64,000 nucleotides of DNA from Motacilla alba alba (taxonomy: Eukaryota; Chordata; Aves; Passeriformes; Motacillidae), in assembly GCF_015832195.1 (NCBI RefSeq), contig NC_052017.1, positions 68,883,801 to 68,947,800 on the forward strand, written 5' to 3'. Made by a program: the position numbers and the translations under genes. The notes below the pieces were generated by a model. That model was not told the DNA's origin. It saw only the letters and a list, made by a program, of their open reading frames with translations, and did not search any database. This document shows positions 23,433 through 34,199 of the stretch, in pieces. Positions within the stretch are counted from its first letter, which is position 1, and every line of letters begins with the position of its first letter.

Positions 23433-23866
23433 GGGCGGGGGGCGGCGGCGGCGGGGCGCTGGGGCACGGCGGGCTGGGCGGCGCGGCGGGCGGCCACCAG
23501 GAGGGGCACCACCCGCACCCGCACCAGGGCCGCCTGGCCTCCTGGTACCTCAACCAGGCGGCGGCGGCGGCGGCGGCCGCGGCGGCCGCGGCGGGGGAGC
23601 TGGGCCCGCTGGCGGGCGCGGCGGGCTACGCGGGGCCGCAGCAGGGCTTCGCCGCCGCCCCGCGAGAGGTCTTCGAGGCGCCGCGGCTGGGGCTCAGCGC
23701 CTCGCCGGGCGGCGGCGGCGGCGGCGGCGGAGGAGGCAGCGGGGCAGGGGGCGGCGGCGGCGGCGGCGGGGCGGGGGGCGGCGGGAGCTGTCAGATGGCC
23801 TTTCCCGGCAGCCAGCCGCTCTACCGCACCTCCGGGGCCTTCGTCTACGACTGCGGCAAGTTCTGA
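22157..23866 (+). CDS. FOXC1: Forkhead box protein C1, complete single-exon CDS (569 aa)
   Basis: Nuclear forkhead transcription factor that binds RYAAACA-type sites and controls neural-crest and mesoderm derivatives (anterior eye, heart, vessels, kidney, skeleton). Seen: the N-terminus [20 protein letters not shown] is the FOXC1 signature. The forkhead domain spans about residues 77-167 with recognition helix [10 protein letters not shown] at 123-132, followed by the basic nuclear-localisation stretch RRRRRFKKK (168-176). IKTE (about 228) and PKIESPD (about 254) resemble the sumoylation and phosphorylation motifs of the family. FSVDNIM (about 306) is the eh1-like motif, and the C-terminus [14 protein letters not shown] is conserved. 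The start is fixed by homology and has G at -3. Length is slightly above human (553 aa), because of long Pro, His, Gly and Ala runs in the C-terminal half. No intron, as in other vertebrates. FOXC2 is excluded by the N- and C-terminal sequences and by the GMDS neighbour. Confidence 0.98.
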
Positions 23867-24450
23867 GCGCGCCCCGTCGCGGGGACACCGCGGGAACTCA
23901 GCTCCGCTCCGCACCGCGCCGCCGGCCCTCGCAGCGCCCGCGGAGGGAAGCGAGCGCATCGCGAAAAGCTTTTGTACAGAGACAGCCCCAAAGCATGTCT
24001 TGGTTTGTTAAAGGACAGTGTTACTCCAATAACACGTAAGTTTTTTTGTTTTTTTTTCTAATTGCTTTGAGAAATACTTTTTTTTTCCCGCCCCCCATCC
24101 CGCGCTCTTCCCTGTCCTTTAAGGTATTGTCATGCCCCGTGTTTAAAAGGGAGCGATAAGTCCAGCGTAGAGTACCAGCTTCTTTCCCCCTCACCTTCCT
24201 CTTCTACAAGGACTTGTTTTAAAATGTAAATTGCGACATAGTAATTTATTTTTAATTTGTAGTTGGATGTTGCGGACCAAACGCCAGAAAGTGTTTCCCC
24301 CTTTCCTGAAAAGTGACGTTATAATTGACTGAAACGCTGATTTTTTTCACTATATATAAAAAGGGAAACTGTATTAATCTTATTCTATCAATATTTTTTC
24401 TCTTTTTTTTTGTTGAAAATATTCTGAAGGTATTGCATTGTTTGTTTATT

Positions 24451-24456
24451 AATAAA
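24451..24456 (+). terminator. FOXC1: Proximal FOXC1 poly(A) signal AATAAA
   Basis: Canonical AATAAA 585 nt after the stop codon, inside a block that resembles the human 3' UTR. T/GT-rich sequence follows downstream (24480-24510). Use of this site would give a short-UTR isoform. Confidence 0.5.
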
Positions 24457-25393
24457 TTACCATTCAGTTGGAATGATCCTTTACACGTCTGTATATTTTA
24501 ATGCTTTCATTTAGAGAGAGAGAAAGAAAGAGAGGGAAAAGGGATTTCATAACTAACTTTGTCGCTGGAACAGTTTGTTCCCCTCCGCACAAATTCCAAG
24601 GACCATTTAGGAACTGCCAGGTCGAAAATCCCTTTTCAGTCTCTTCTGCAATATGTTCCACTTAGTCAGCTCGCCTTATCCGCTAGGAAAAAAATACTTT
24701 CCCATGGCAGCTCTGAGTTGGCAAATAAACAAACACGTTTTCTTAGCAATTAATGGCAAGACCTGGAAACATTTGACCATAGACAGTAGTATGGCGACAT
24801 TACGTTGTTTTAAATAATATGCCTATGTAAGGATATATTAAGTGATAACTCCGAGGTAGAAGTGCATGCACTAGATTCCAGACCATGTGTAACTGTATAT
24901 GTCGGGCTATCGATCGCTCTATGTGTGTTTCAAATGTATTTATATCTAGGATTTACATATGTACCTATATTTAAAGAAGGATTACGTATTTATTTATAGT
25001 TTCATATACGTATTGCATATTTTTCTAAACTCCAGTGTATAGCAGATGCCAAATAATCTGTAGTACGTGTACTCTTAAATATAATGCCAGCATATAAATG
25101 ACTGCTTCTTAGAACTGATAGCAAAGCGTGCAATCACATCAGTGAAGCCGCTTCTGTAACACATAAAGTGCTATTTTATTTCGGGTGTGGGGGGGGAAGA
25201 GTAGTTGTTTTAAAGGGTACTTGTACAGTCTACCCTTACACCTTTACAGCTCTGCATTACTCCCGTCCTTCAGGGACTTCACTGGTCTGTGTCTCAATTG
25301 CTCGGACAGATTATTTTAAAAATATTTTGTGTGGGTGAATTTTTCTTATATAGTTGCTTGGGTGCTGGTTTGGTTTTTCTTCTTCTTTTCTTT

Positions 25394-25395
<2 letters not shown>

Positions 25396-25433
<38 letters not shown>
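25396..25433. repeat. Poly(T)38 in the FOXC1 3' UTR
   Basis: 38 consecutive T after a TTCTTTTC-rich lead-in. Homopolymer length is prone to sequencing error. Confidence 0.9.
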
Positions 25434-25622
25434 CCCTCCTCTCCTTACCTCCCTCAGTTTTCCTCAAATCGGAAAAAAATATATATTACCAGGGTAGCAA
25501 ATGAGTGCTGCACAGACTGGCATCTTGTCATATCAAGAATCCTACCTTCTGGACAATTTACTATTGAGAACCTACTGTCAATGGGGATCACCTTCCCCTT
25601 TTGTAAGTAACCACCAAAACGC

Positions 25623-25628
25623 AATAAA
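25623..25628 (+). terminator. FOXC1: Internal FOXC1 poly(A) signal AATAAA
   Basis: Second canonical hexamer, within the distal 3' UTR block and shortly after TTTTGTAAGTAACC. It may be an alternative cleavage site. Confidence 0.4.
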
Positions 25629-25804
25629 TCCATTAACTTAAAAGAACCGGCCTTGTCAGTCAGACTTGGAAATAAGTTTATTTGATTACAGATTTTTAAG
25701 GCCTAATATCTGCTTTCAAGATAATACAGTTTCCTATCAGAATCTCTTATCTAAAGGCAACACTTAGCAGTAATTGCTGTTGCATTGTTAAGGGTTACGC
25801 TGTA

Positions 25805-25810
25805 AATAAA
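25805..25810 (+). terminator. FOXC1: Distal FOXC1 poly(A) signal AATAAA
   Basis: Canonical hexamer in GTAAATAAATACAAAGG, at the end of the block that resembles the human 3' UTR. Probably the main distal transcript end, with cleavage expected near 25825-25835. Confidence 0.6.
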
Positions 25811-26219
25811 TACAAAGGTATTTACAGTTCAACCTTATTACCTCGCTTTTGAGCTGTGCTTCCCTTCCAAAGCTATAGTCCAATGTTTAGAAAACACCTT
25901 CAGCAGATGCAATGAACCGGGGGGAGTGTGTCGTCTTAGAACGCGTTGGCTTAGAATACGTTTATTTAAGTATGGCATAGTCTTTGCTTTTTCGCGCTAG
26001 TACCTGTACGAAGACTACCGGGCGCCTTATTTACATTTATTTGTTTGCTAAGTTGGGTAAGAGAGCCTTAAACGCTCCATTGTTCAGTTGTGGTAAAGCG
26101 GATGAGGAGGACGAGCAAAGTTGAGCGCCTTCGCTCCGGGGACGTATTTTAATTTCTGCTCCCCGTTTTTCAGCAGTAAAGGAAAATAAAATGTTACCTA
26201 TTCTCGGTCGGGCTCACTT

Positions 26220-27640
26220 TCTGCTCCCCATCGTCCCTCTCTCGGTACCGAGCGGGGAGCAGCTGAAACGCCGGCTCCCGCCCACCGCCGCCTCCTAGGG
26301 AGCGGGACTGCCGAGGCAGAGGCTCGGAGGGGCTTCCACTGCCTTACGCCCCCGCTTCCCCTCGCTGGAGAGGGGACCCTCGGCGGGGCAGCTCCCTCTG
26401 CCTTGGCAGATGGGTTTGCCAGCGGGGTGGCTGCATAATAAGACCATTCCTGCCCCCCGTCATGTATTAAAAATAAAATTTAAAGAAGGCAGAGGGTAGA
26501 GGCGATTGAGTCTGCTATTTGCCTGTTATTTTTGTTGCGATCAGGCGCCGGCTTTCCTGTAGTTTGGGTTTTCTCAGCGGTCTGCAGCGGTAGGGTGTTT
26601 GTGGCGAAAATAAATGGGGGGGAAGGCAGTTGTCAGCCCGGCTTGTTTAATAACCGGTTGCATAGTCAGCGGTGCTGCTCGGCTGGGGAAGCTGGGGGGC
26701 CGTGCGTGGCTTGAACAAGTGCCGTGTGTAATTACTGCTAATGCTCGGGGCGGTCCGCGGCCCTCTGCCGCGGGGCGGCCGCGCAACTTGCGCTACCCGT
26801 GGCCCTGGCTGCAAAAGGGCGGGCGGTGTGGGCTCGGCGGGCCGGGAGGGCGGCCCGCAGTCAGGGAGGGGGCAGAGGAAAACTTCCCTCTCGGTCGCAG
26901 GTAGGTCGTGTCGGGATCTTCTGCCCCCGGAGGGGATCCCTTTCCTGAAGTGACGTGCGTGGTGGCGGCGGAGGTCACCTCCTGCTTCTCAGCGCGACGG
27001 GCTAGCTCACCGCACACGCGTGTTTCGTCTTGAGTTTTAAAAACACTGTTTTATTTATATTATTATCATAATCATAGTCATAATCTTTTTTTTCTCCCCC
27101 TCCCCGCAGAAATCGATCACAACGAAAATAAGATTAGCAGTGCTGGCTGTCCCCGCGGTAGGCAGTGAAAAGTGCGGGCTCGGCCGCGGGAGGCGGCCCG
27201 CCGGGCGCGCAGTCCGGCACCGTGGGTCCCTGCGCGACATTGCACGGGCGGGGATCGGCAACTCCGGACTCTGCCGGGCCGGAGCCTTCGTCTTGAGGCA
27301 TTGCGGCTGCTGCTGGGATGGGGAAAGGCCGAGCGGGCTCGCTAGAAATCTTCCCGAGCTGGGGCAGTGCAGCTGGGAGGCATGGAGCGGGGCATCTGCC
27401 CGCGGGCCACCATGAACTGCGGGCGGTGGGGCCCAGCGTGGGGCACGAACCCTTGTTCCTCTTGTGCTTCCCTCCTCTTGCGCACAGGAGGCAAACCCGA
27501 GCGTCCCTTCTGACCTGTGATTGTCTCCCAGCAGAACTGGGCCTGCGCTGAACACCAAAAGAGATGCGGTGCGACCTTGCGCAGCGATGGGCACGGGACA
27601 TGCGCCCGGGCGGCAGCTGAGAGGTGTCCCCGTAAGGCCT
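26220..27640. promoter_or_regulatory. CpG islands just downstream of FOXC1
   Basis: Three CpG-rich blocks (about 26220-26420, 26680-27020 and 27160-27640) within 2 kb after the FOXC1 transcript end. No gene recognised. Confidence 0.5.
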
Positions 27641-27806
27641 CGACATCTGTGGTGGCAGCCCCTACAGCAAACGGGGACACTTGGCCCCAGTCATGCCTGC
27701 GGAGAGGTCATTTTGGCGCCAGGTTAGCACGGCGCTTTGTGGGTTTTTTTTTTAGCTCAAACTGATTTTTTATTTTTCCAAACTGTTGCTTTGCTTTTCG
27801 TCTATT

Positions 27807-27807
27807 A

Positions 27808-27838
<31 letters not shown>

Positions 27839-27898
27839 CAAAACAGTTTTGTTTTTTGTTTTGTTTGTTTGTTTGGATTTTTTTTTGTTGTTTTTTTA
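27807..27898. repeat. Inverted (CAAAA)n / (GTTTT)n simple repeat
   Basis: CAAAA units at 27807-27845 are followed at once by TTTTG/GTTT-type units from 27846 to about 27898, so the two halves are complementary and could fold. Confidence 0.9.
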
Positions 27899-28492
27899 AT
27901 AGATTTGAGGAACCATTCCATTTACGTGGTGGTTGTGGTGGTTTCTCACTTGTACTCGCTCATCTGTCACTTAAACTGTGGAAAACGTAGAGAGGAGGAA
28001 TATTCTCCTTTCTAAGTTTCCTCCTTAGAATTTCTTCTTAAAGTAATTACAGTCTCTATTATGTTCTGCAAAGGTCATAATCAAAAATAGCAGAGAAATG
28101 CATGCAAATAGTCGAGAGGGCATGGATAAAACCCCTTCCCTACCGCCACAGGCCAGGTCAGATGGAGAACATGGTGGGGCTGTTTTGTGGATGGACACAT
28201 TTAAGGGAGTTGTTCCAAACTGGCGTTTTATGATATCTGGGGCCCTTTCTGATAGCCAAGAAGTTCGAGAAAGGCGTTTCGAAGTTAGCGGCTATTTTCA
28301 TAGCTGGGCTCTACTTCGTAACACTTTTGGTAACTATGGGGCTGCAGCGTTTTGACCAGCTGCCTGTATGCTGCCCTCAGCTCCCCAAAAGTACACCGCT
28401 GGAGCAGGACGAGCTTGGAGTTTCGCCCTGTCCTCTGGAGACTTGGCTTGGACGTTTCGGGCGAGTCGCGCTAGGCACATGTGAAAGCCCGT

Positions 28493-28524
28493 GCGGGTTT
28501 TGTGGGTTTTGCGGGTTTTGCGGG
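28493..28524. repeat. Short tandem repeat GCGGGTTTT x3, G-quadruplex-like
   Basis: Three 9-bp units (28493, 28502, 28511) plus a fourth GCGGG give four GGG runs separated by 6-nt loops on the + strand. Confidence 0.85.
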
Positions 28525-28933
28525 AGGCAGCGCGGCGGTGGCGCTGCGCGGAAAGGAGCGGTGGCGCACGGTCGGGGGTCCGCGCCCTGGTAAAGATGAG
28601 CGTGAGGTAGGAGCGCGCAGTCTTTATTACGTCGTTTGATTGCGTAGGCAAAAGCGTGTACCGCCGAGGCGCGCACATGGCTCCCCTGAACAGCACAGGA
28701 GAGCTGCGGCGCAGCCCCTGGAAGCTCTCCCCCGTCCACTTCCCGAAATAAACCATTTCAACAGCGACGGCTAATTGAACATTAGCTTTCAATTAATTTC
28801 ATTCGTTAAGTAACCTAAACTCTTTCCCATACTCAGTCCCTTTTCCCCCGTCTCCCTGTGCTGGGACCGGGTGTGTTGGTTGAATTCATCCGCACTTTGA
28901 GATGAGCTGATGTTTTGATTTGGTTTTTTCGGA

Positions 28934-28966
28934 TTTTTTTTTTTTTTTGGGGGGGGGGGGAGGGGT
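28934..28966. repeat. Poly(T)-poly(G) tract
   Basis: About 15 T followed directly by about 12 G, then AGGGG. Homopolymer lengths may be imprecise. Confidence 0.9.
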
Positions 28967-29277
28967 GGGCTGTGTTGGGGTCGTTTTCGTTTTATGGATT
29001 TTGGTGGGTTTTTTTAGGCTAGGAGGGAGATGAGGAGCACGGTGGTGGGCGCTGTCTGGGCAGTCGAGGCTGAGCTGTGGCTGCGCGGAGGCGCAGGTAG
29101 CGCGCAGCCAGGGTAGCGCGCAGGGCGAGCTCAGGTTTGCGCGGCAAGCTGCGCAAGAGGCTGGCGAGCCTGGGGTGTGCTGTAAGGGGACTGCTCGGAG
29201 CTCCCCGGGGACGCGCGCGGGTTTCGGTCACAAGCTCACGGGCTGGGAGGGCACCAGCCATCATTCCCGTATCGGTT

Positions 29278-29291
29278 CCCCCCCCCCCCCC
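29278..29291. repeat. Poly(C) run
   Basis: 14 consecutive C, directly visible. Confidence 0.9.
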
Positions 29292-29399
29292 ACTTTTTTT
29301 TCCCTTTTCTCTTCTGCCTCGCCTCCCCGGCGTCTTGTCTGTTGTGAATCCGCCCCAAAGGTGGTGCGGTGCCACGGTGAGCATAGCCCTCCTGGCTTA

Positions 29400-29720
29400 A
29401 TTACGCTGGGGCTCATAAAGCCATTCGCTTCTTTCCAAAGTAATAAACAAACGTCGCGTTAGGTCAAGATTGATGGTGTCCATGCAATAAAAACGGGCCA
29501 GGTCAGGAAGGAATAAAATTCAATCAGAGCTCGCAGAATCATTTTTCAGGGGACAGAAAGACAGAAAAGGAGACGGGGGTCAAGGGAGACGATGTCGCCA
29601 TTCACAACACACCAGCCGGGAGGGAGGAGGGCGAGGGTTAACGAGCGATTGTTTTTTATCAAGCGGAGCCTAATTGAACGAAACAATAGCCGCATGGAGG
29701 GGGGTGGAGGGGGAGAGGGC
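29400..29720. promoter_or_regulatory. Candidate downstream enhancer of FOXC1
   Basis: Motif-dense and repeat-free between CpG islands: AATAAACAAACG (29441-29452, forkhead), GCGATTGTTTTTTATC (SOX/HOX) and CCTAATTGAACGAAACAATAG (homeodomain/SOX) at about 29670-29690. Confidence 0.38.
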
Positions 29721-31023
29721 CGGCTCCTTACCCGGTAGTTGCGGGGCCGGGCGGCAGCCCCGTACCCTGGTGGAGGCACCAGGGACCACTCGCAGCACTG
29801 CTGCGCCCCCCATTCCCCCTTAAAATTATACACACGCACCTGGGGCAGCGGGCAGGCCTTGTGCTAGGCCGGGGCTGGCAGTGCAGGTAGCGTTAGCAAA
29901 CGATCGGTTGCCTGGGAGGATCCCTCATTTCCTAACGAGGCGCCCTAAAAGGCCTGCTTGGACGGCCGGAGAAGTGAGCCCCAGAACTCCCGAGGGTTAC
30001 TCCGGCTGGAGCGAGAGCCCTCCGTGCCATGAGGAACTAATTCCTTGAGCGTAGTTCGGTGCTAAGGCTGCTGGCGCCCAGCAATTTGGCAAGCGGCTGC
30101 GAGGTGGTGTTCGCCGGACCCCCGGCGGCTGGGGGGTGCCAGGCTCGGAGGAACAGGCCCGTCGGAGGGTCGCGGTGTTCAGGGAAGAGACAGCAACACA
30201 GAGCCGCGGGGAAGCCCTTGCCACCCGAGGGACAGCGTTTTGTCCTGGCCTGCTACGACAGTGTTTTGTGCTGCGCGGGCCTGGGAAGCAGCCGGCAAAG
30301 TTTTCCTCCCTCCTTTAAGCAGGCAGAGTGTTTGGGAAACGAGGGGGATTTTTCCCTCGCCCCCCCAAGCGAACGCATTTGTTGCGCACATCTCTGCGAC
30401 CTTCTAGGCCCGTAGCTTGCGCCTCGCTTAGTAAGCGTGTGCCACAAAATAATAGCTGTTTAAAAGCACTGGGACGGAGAGTGAAGGGAAGGCAGCCCAA
30501 GCTACCAGTGAGGGCTCTCAAGCGCTCCGCCTGAAAGAGAATTGGGTGTTCGGCAATATTTTTTTTTGCCCCCTAAACAAACACAGCTTGAAACGACTTG
30601 GGTGGGCAGAAGGGAACAATTTGTGAGCCAGAGACCAAGTGAGATGGGCAGGCAGCCGGCCCACAACTTACCTGCTGGAGACTTTCACCTGACCTTTAGG
30701 TGTCAGGGGGCTTGGTTGTGCCGCGTATCACCCCACGTTCAGGTCAGATGCTTTAGATTGTGTTCAGCAGAATTAAAACAACAACAGTGAAAACCCCAAA
30801 CTGGAATCCCCCCTCCTTTCCAGCCCCCATCACCTCTGGGGAGAATCCAGGAAAACCAACACATTTAGAACCATTAACTCTTAAAATAGCTGAATTTCCT
30901 CCAGTAGAAGAAAAGCAAAATATTACACTCATGAGTTCAGGATATTTATATATTATATGAATCCATGGATAAACAGGTCATATCACTACAACCACCATCC
31001 CTCGGAAGACAAGTGCTCGGATC

Positions 31024-31047
31024 AAAAAAAAAAAAAAAAAAAAAAAA
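31024..31047. repeat. Poly(A)24 run
   Basis: Uninterrupted A run at the edge of an enhancer-like stretch. Confidence 0.93.
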
Positions 31048-31049
31048 GC

Positions 31050-31340
31050 CATTAACGTTTTCCCCAAAACGTTCCTGGAATTTATTTGCTTGCCAGAACA
31101 TTTAAGCTGCCGAGTTTAATTTCTTCCTTTTTATTCCTCTTTTTCCCTCCCCTTTTTAAAAAATAAATATTTAAAATAAGGAAAAAGAAGAATGTTTTCC
31201 ATTGAACGATAATGTAAAAGTACTGATAATATCGTCCGTAGCAGAAGAGAATTGTTTAAACAATGTCGGTGCTTGCAAGATTGCGCAGTATAAATACATT
31301 CTCAGCGCCGTTTTGATGCGCGTTTCGAGAGAAACTCTAT
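31050..31340. promoter_or_regulatory. Candidate enhancer with palindromic forkhead site
   Basis: The perfect palindrome ATTGTTTAAACAAT (31251-31264) holds two opposed TAAACA forkhead cores. An 8-bp inverted repeat AACGTTTT-CCCC-AAAACGTT is at 31054-31073. AT-rich and motif-dense. Confidence 0.4.
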
Positions 31341-31389
31341 TTTCTGCATGTGTTCTGTATGTGCATTTCCCCCGGTCCGATTGTGTGGA

Positions 31390-31560
31390 GGCTAAAGCCT
31401 TAAGCTGGCGGAGGACACGTCGCCCTGCCAGCCCTGCGGCCCCGGGGCGGGCATGCCCGGCTACCCACGGCGTGGGACGGGGCGCAGCGGTGGGACGGGG
31501 CCGGGCGCTCGCATACACTTCGCCCCTGCCAGCGAGGAGCTGCTCGCCGTTTTCCCCAAG
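31390..31560. promoter_or_regulatory. Short CpG island
   Basis: Abrupt rise in CpG after an AT-rich enhancer-like stretch. No convincing ORF. Confidence 0.4.
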
Positions 31561-31999
31561 CGAGGATTTATGGAAGTGCTGGCGGCCAGCGCTTCTAGCC
31601 TCGCCTCTCAAGGATGGGATGGATTTAAAACAGAATAACGAATTGCAGAAAAATTACGACTTTCTCCCGACGCCATTTCCCACCCCTCAAGCGCTCCGCC
31701 GGGGGGGTGGGACGGTGATGGAGAGCGGAATGCACCGGTGCGAACTTATTAGCAAAGCAAAGGTTGCAATTAGCGTCTGCTGCTGCGAAGCGACCTCTCC
31801 CCCGCCCGCCTCCCCTTTAGCCCCCATCACCAAATAATTGCAAAGTATCTGTTGATGTTTTTCTTCCACCCGTCAAAACGTTGGAGCCCTGCCTGCTCCA
31901 GGGCTCCGTCCTGGTTTTGTTGTGTCTGGAGACAATGCTCAGCCAGCGAACCATCAGAGGTGAAGGGGGATCACAAGGGGAGGCAGGAGCGCGGCCCTG

Positions 32000-33300
32000 C
32001 GAGCCGACGGGGGCCTCCCCTTGCCGCCCACCCCTGCAAACCTGCCACCCACAGGCGGGAGGGGCGGCGACCCCCCCCCCCCCCCCCCCCCCCGGTGCCC
32101 CTCTCCCTGTGCTGCTCCGGGGCAGCCCCGAGCACTCCTTCCCGGCCGGGCGAGTAGCGGGAAAAGGATGTGACCCTCATGTCCGCCCGAGGGGGACGTG
32201 GCTGCTTTATGTGCAAGGCGGGGGGAGGTGGTGGTGGCAGAAAACTCTTCCATTCTTCCAATTTACACCTAAATTTTATTTTTCTAAATACCCTTGCAGC
32301 ACTCGATGCGTCTCCGAGAGCAACCAGAGCCGGCTGTAGAGCCTCTTCCCACCACCCCTCTAAGCCGGCGTGTTCGTGCCCGAGGAGCGGGGCTGCGCTG
32401 CCTTCAGCCCCCGTTTGCTTTTACCCTTCGGGCTTGCGCTCCGAGCTTCGAGGTGTATTTTTAGATGGCGCTGGCGGTTTTGCCCTGCGACCCCGAGGAA
32501 AACCCCGTCGCTTTGTCTCGCCGGCCTTCCGCACCGGGGCCGGGGAGGAGGGCGGCGGGCGGGTCAGCTGCGTCGCCGGCGGGCCCTGGGGCAGCGCCGA
32601 CCCCCGGCCCGGCCTGGCCCGGCCCGGCCCGGCCCGCTGGCAGAAGTGGCCAGGGCTGATGCTCCCGTGGGGCTCCCCCACCTCAGGCCGCCGCCGCGCT
32701 CCTTGCTGTCTGCAAGCCCACGAGTGTCAGGGGGGCCCTGAAAAGCCTCAAGAGAAGGGAGGAAAAAAAAAAGTTTAAAAGGGGCTCTCGTGGTACTTTT
32801 ACCATTGTCGAGACAGGTTCTGGGGAAGGGCAGCGGCCCGTATGGCGGAGGCGAGGGGCTGAGTTATGGCTAAGAGACGCGGTGCGGCGGCGGCGGCGCT
32901 GACAGGCGGCGGGCGCGGGGGAACGAGCCCGGCCGCCGCTGCTCGTAATTCCTGGCGCTGCCGGGCAGGGAGCCGCCGGCAGGGCCCGGCCGGCCTTCCC
33001 CACCGGGCCCCAGCCCTGTGCAGCTCGCTGGGCAGCAGCTGGGCTCTCTCTCCTCTCCCTGCCCACCCGAGTCCTCTCTTCCTGACGAGGCACACTCCCG
33101 GGCAGCCCTCACCACCCAGCACTGCCATTGCTTCTCCTCGTAGCAGCGGTGCAGGGTGAACTCTCCGCGTCCCACGACGCAGTGGAACAGGCTGCCCGGG
33201 CAGGGTCCCCCGGAAGAGTCCCGGGCCCGTATTCCCGGCCCCGGGCACTGCTGAATGTCAATAGTCTGGCCCTGGCTACCAGCCGGCCTTTCCCGGCCGG
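32000..33300. promoter_or_regulatory. CpG island, largest in the FOXC1-GMDS interval
   Basis: GC- and CpG-rich over about 1.3 kb, including a run of GGCCC/GGCCCGG units near 32600-32640. Several long open frames exist on both strands but have low-complexity Pro/Arg/Gly/Ala composition and are not called as genes. Confidence 0.5.
32071..32093. repeat. Poly(C)23 run
   Basis: 23 consecutive C inside a CpG-rich region. It forms G-runs on the minus strand. Confidence 0.93.
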
Positions 33301-34199
33301 AGCCACAGCGATTCTGGAAAAGGTTAAACCCACCTTGTCTTTCGCTTTGTTCGGTGCTGCTGCTCTAACAGCAGCATCCGATGGTTGGATGGTTGGAAGC
33401 TTGGGGAAGATGCGAGGGACTGGGGGCCTGCGCGGTTATTTACTACTGGAGCGGCTCTTTCCCATTAACGAAGCTGCAGTGTCTCCATATGAGACCAGAG
33501 ACGGGCAGAGGGGGAATTTATCTTTCGAACCTGCATGCAAAAAGCACTTGCCATGTACACGAAACTGATGTAGAGAACACAAGTCTGTAGATGGTGTATC
33601 AGCTACATATACCATATCATCTCTATAAGTCTTGTTAGTGGTTTGGTTTGTTTTGCTTACAAGTTATCATTTATTTCGTTTTCAAGATGTGATCCCGTGG
33701 TCAAGGAGCGGTACTTTAGGAGCAATTAAGAATCAGGCAGGAAGGTAGTGTTGGGGGAGCTGAAAAGCAGCTCTGACTTTTGCCAAATGGTAAAAAGCAG
33801 TGGGGCAGTGTGCATTTTGTCCTGTCGTGACCAGTACCTTTTTTTTTTTTTTGTCCCTACCAAAGGCAGCAGAAAGACACCCAGCACCAGGCCACCGCGA
33901 GGGACTGCTTGGTCTAGAATCAGTTTTCACTTTCCCATCCTTTTCCCAACTTGTTCTCCAATATAGACAGAGAAATCAGAGAACGAAAATGCTTCTCTGG
34001 AGCGTGCTACAGAGAAAGATGCCAAAGAAAAGACCCTGAAGTCGAAGCTCCAAGTCCTCGGCAGAGACGTGTAAACTAATATTCAGATGTATCAGCAAGC
34101 CTGCTAGTGAATCACTGTAAGCGCAAAAATAGTTTGCTGCCATACAAAAATGCCTTGCCATAAAAGCGCTAGAACACTTTTAAAAATTATTCTGTTCGC

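Larger units (their letters stand above)
20290..23990. promoter_or_regulatory. FOXC1: FOXC1 CpG island
   Basis: High CpG density from before the promoter through the whole CDS, strongest at 20980-21200 and 22050-23950. Typical of intronless developmental transcription-factor genes. Confidence 0.8.
23867..25830 (+). other. FOXC1: FOXC1 3' UTR
   Basis: Follows the TGA at 23864-23866. From about 24225 to 24475, and again from about 25590 to 25815, the text closely resembles the human FOXC1 3' UTR as I remember it (for example the stretch ending in TTAATAAATTACCATTCAG, and the TAGCAGTAATTGCTGTTGC segment near 25770). That supports an unspliced UTR of about 1.96 kb ending after the AATAAA at 25805. 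It is AT-rich with many ATTTA-like runs and contains a T-run of about 38 nt at 25396-25433. No alignment was run. Confidence 0.75.
28380..29230. promoter_or_regulatory. CpG-rich blocks in the FOXC1-GMDS interval
   Basis: CpG-dense at about 28440-28720 and 29060-29230, separated by AT-rich sequence and a T/G homopolymer. No gene recognised. Confidence 0.4.

Noticed and set aside
22193..23959. 588-codon open frame antisense to FOXC1
   Set aside because: It mirrors the GC-rich triplet structure of the FOXC1 CDS. Composition is low-complexity and there is no known domain.
22555..24039. 494-codon open frame on the + strand in another phase over FOXC1
   Set aside because: Arg/Pro/Ala-rich shadow of the true reading frame, and it lacks any domain.
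32799..33248. 149-codon minus-strand open frame in a CpG island
   Set aside because: Low-complexity Arg/Ala/Pro/Gly composition with no homology, as expected for GC-rich DNA with few stop codons.
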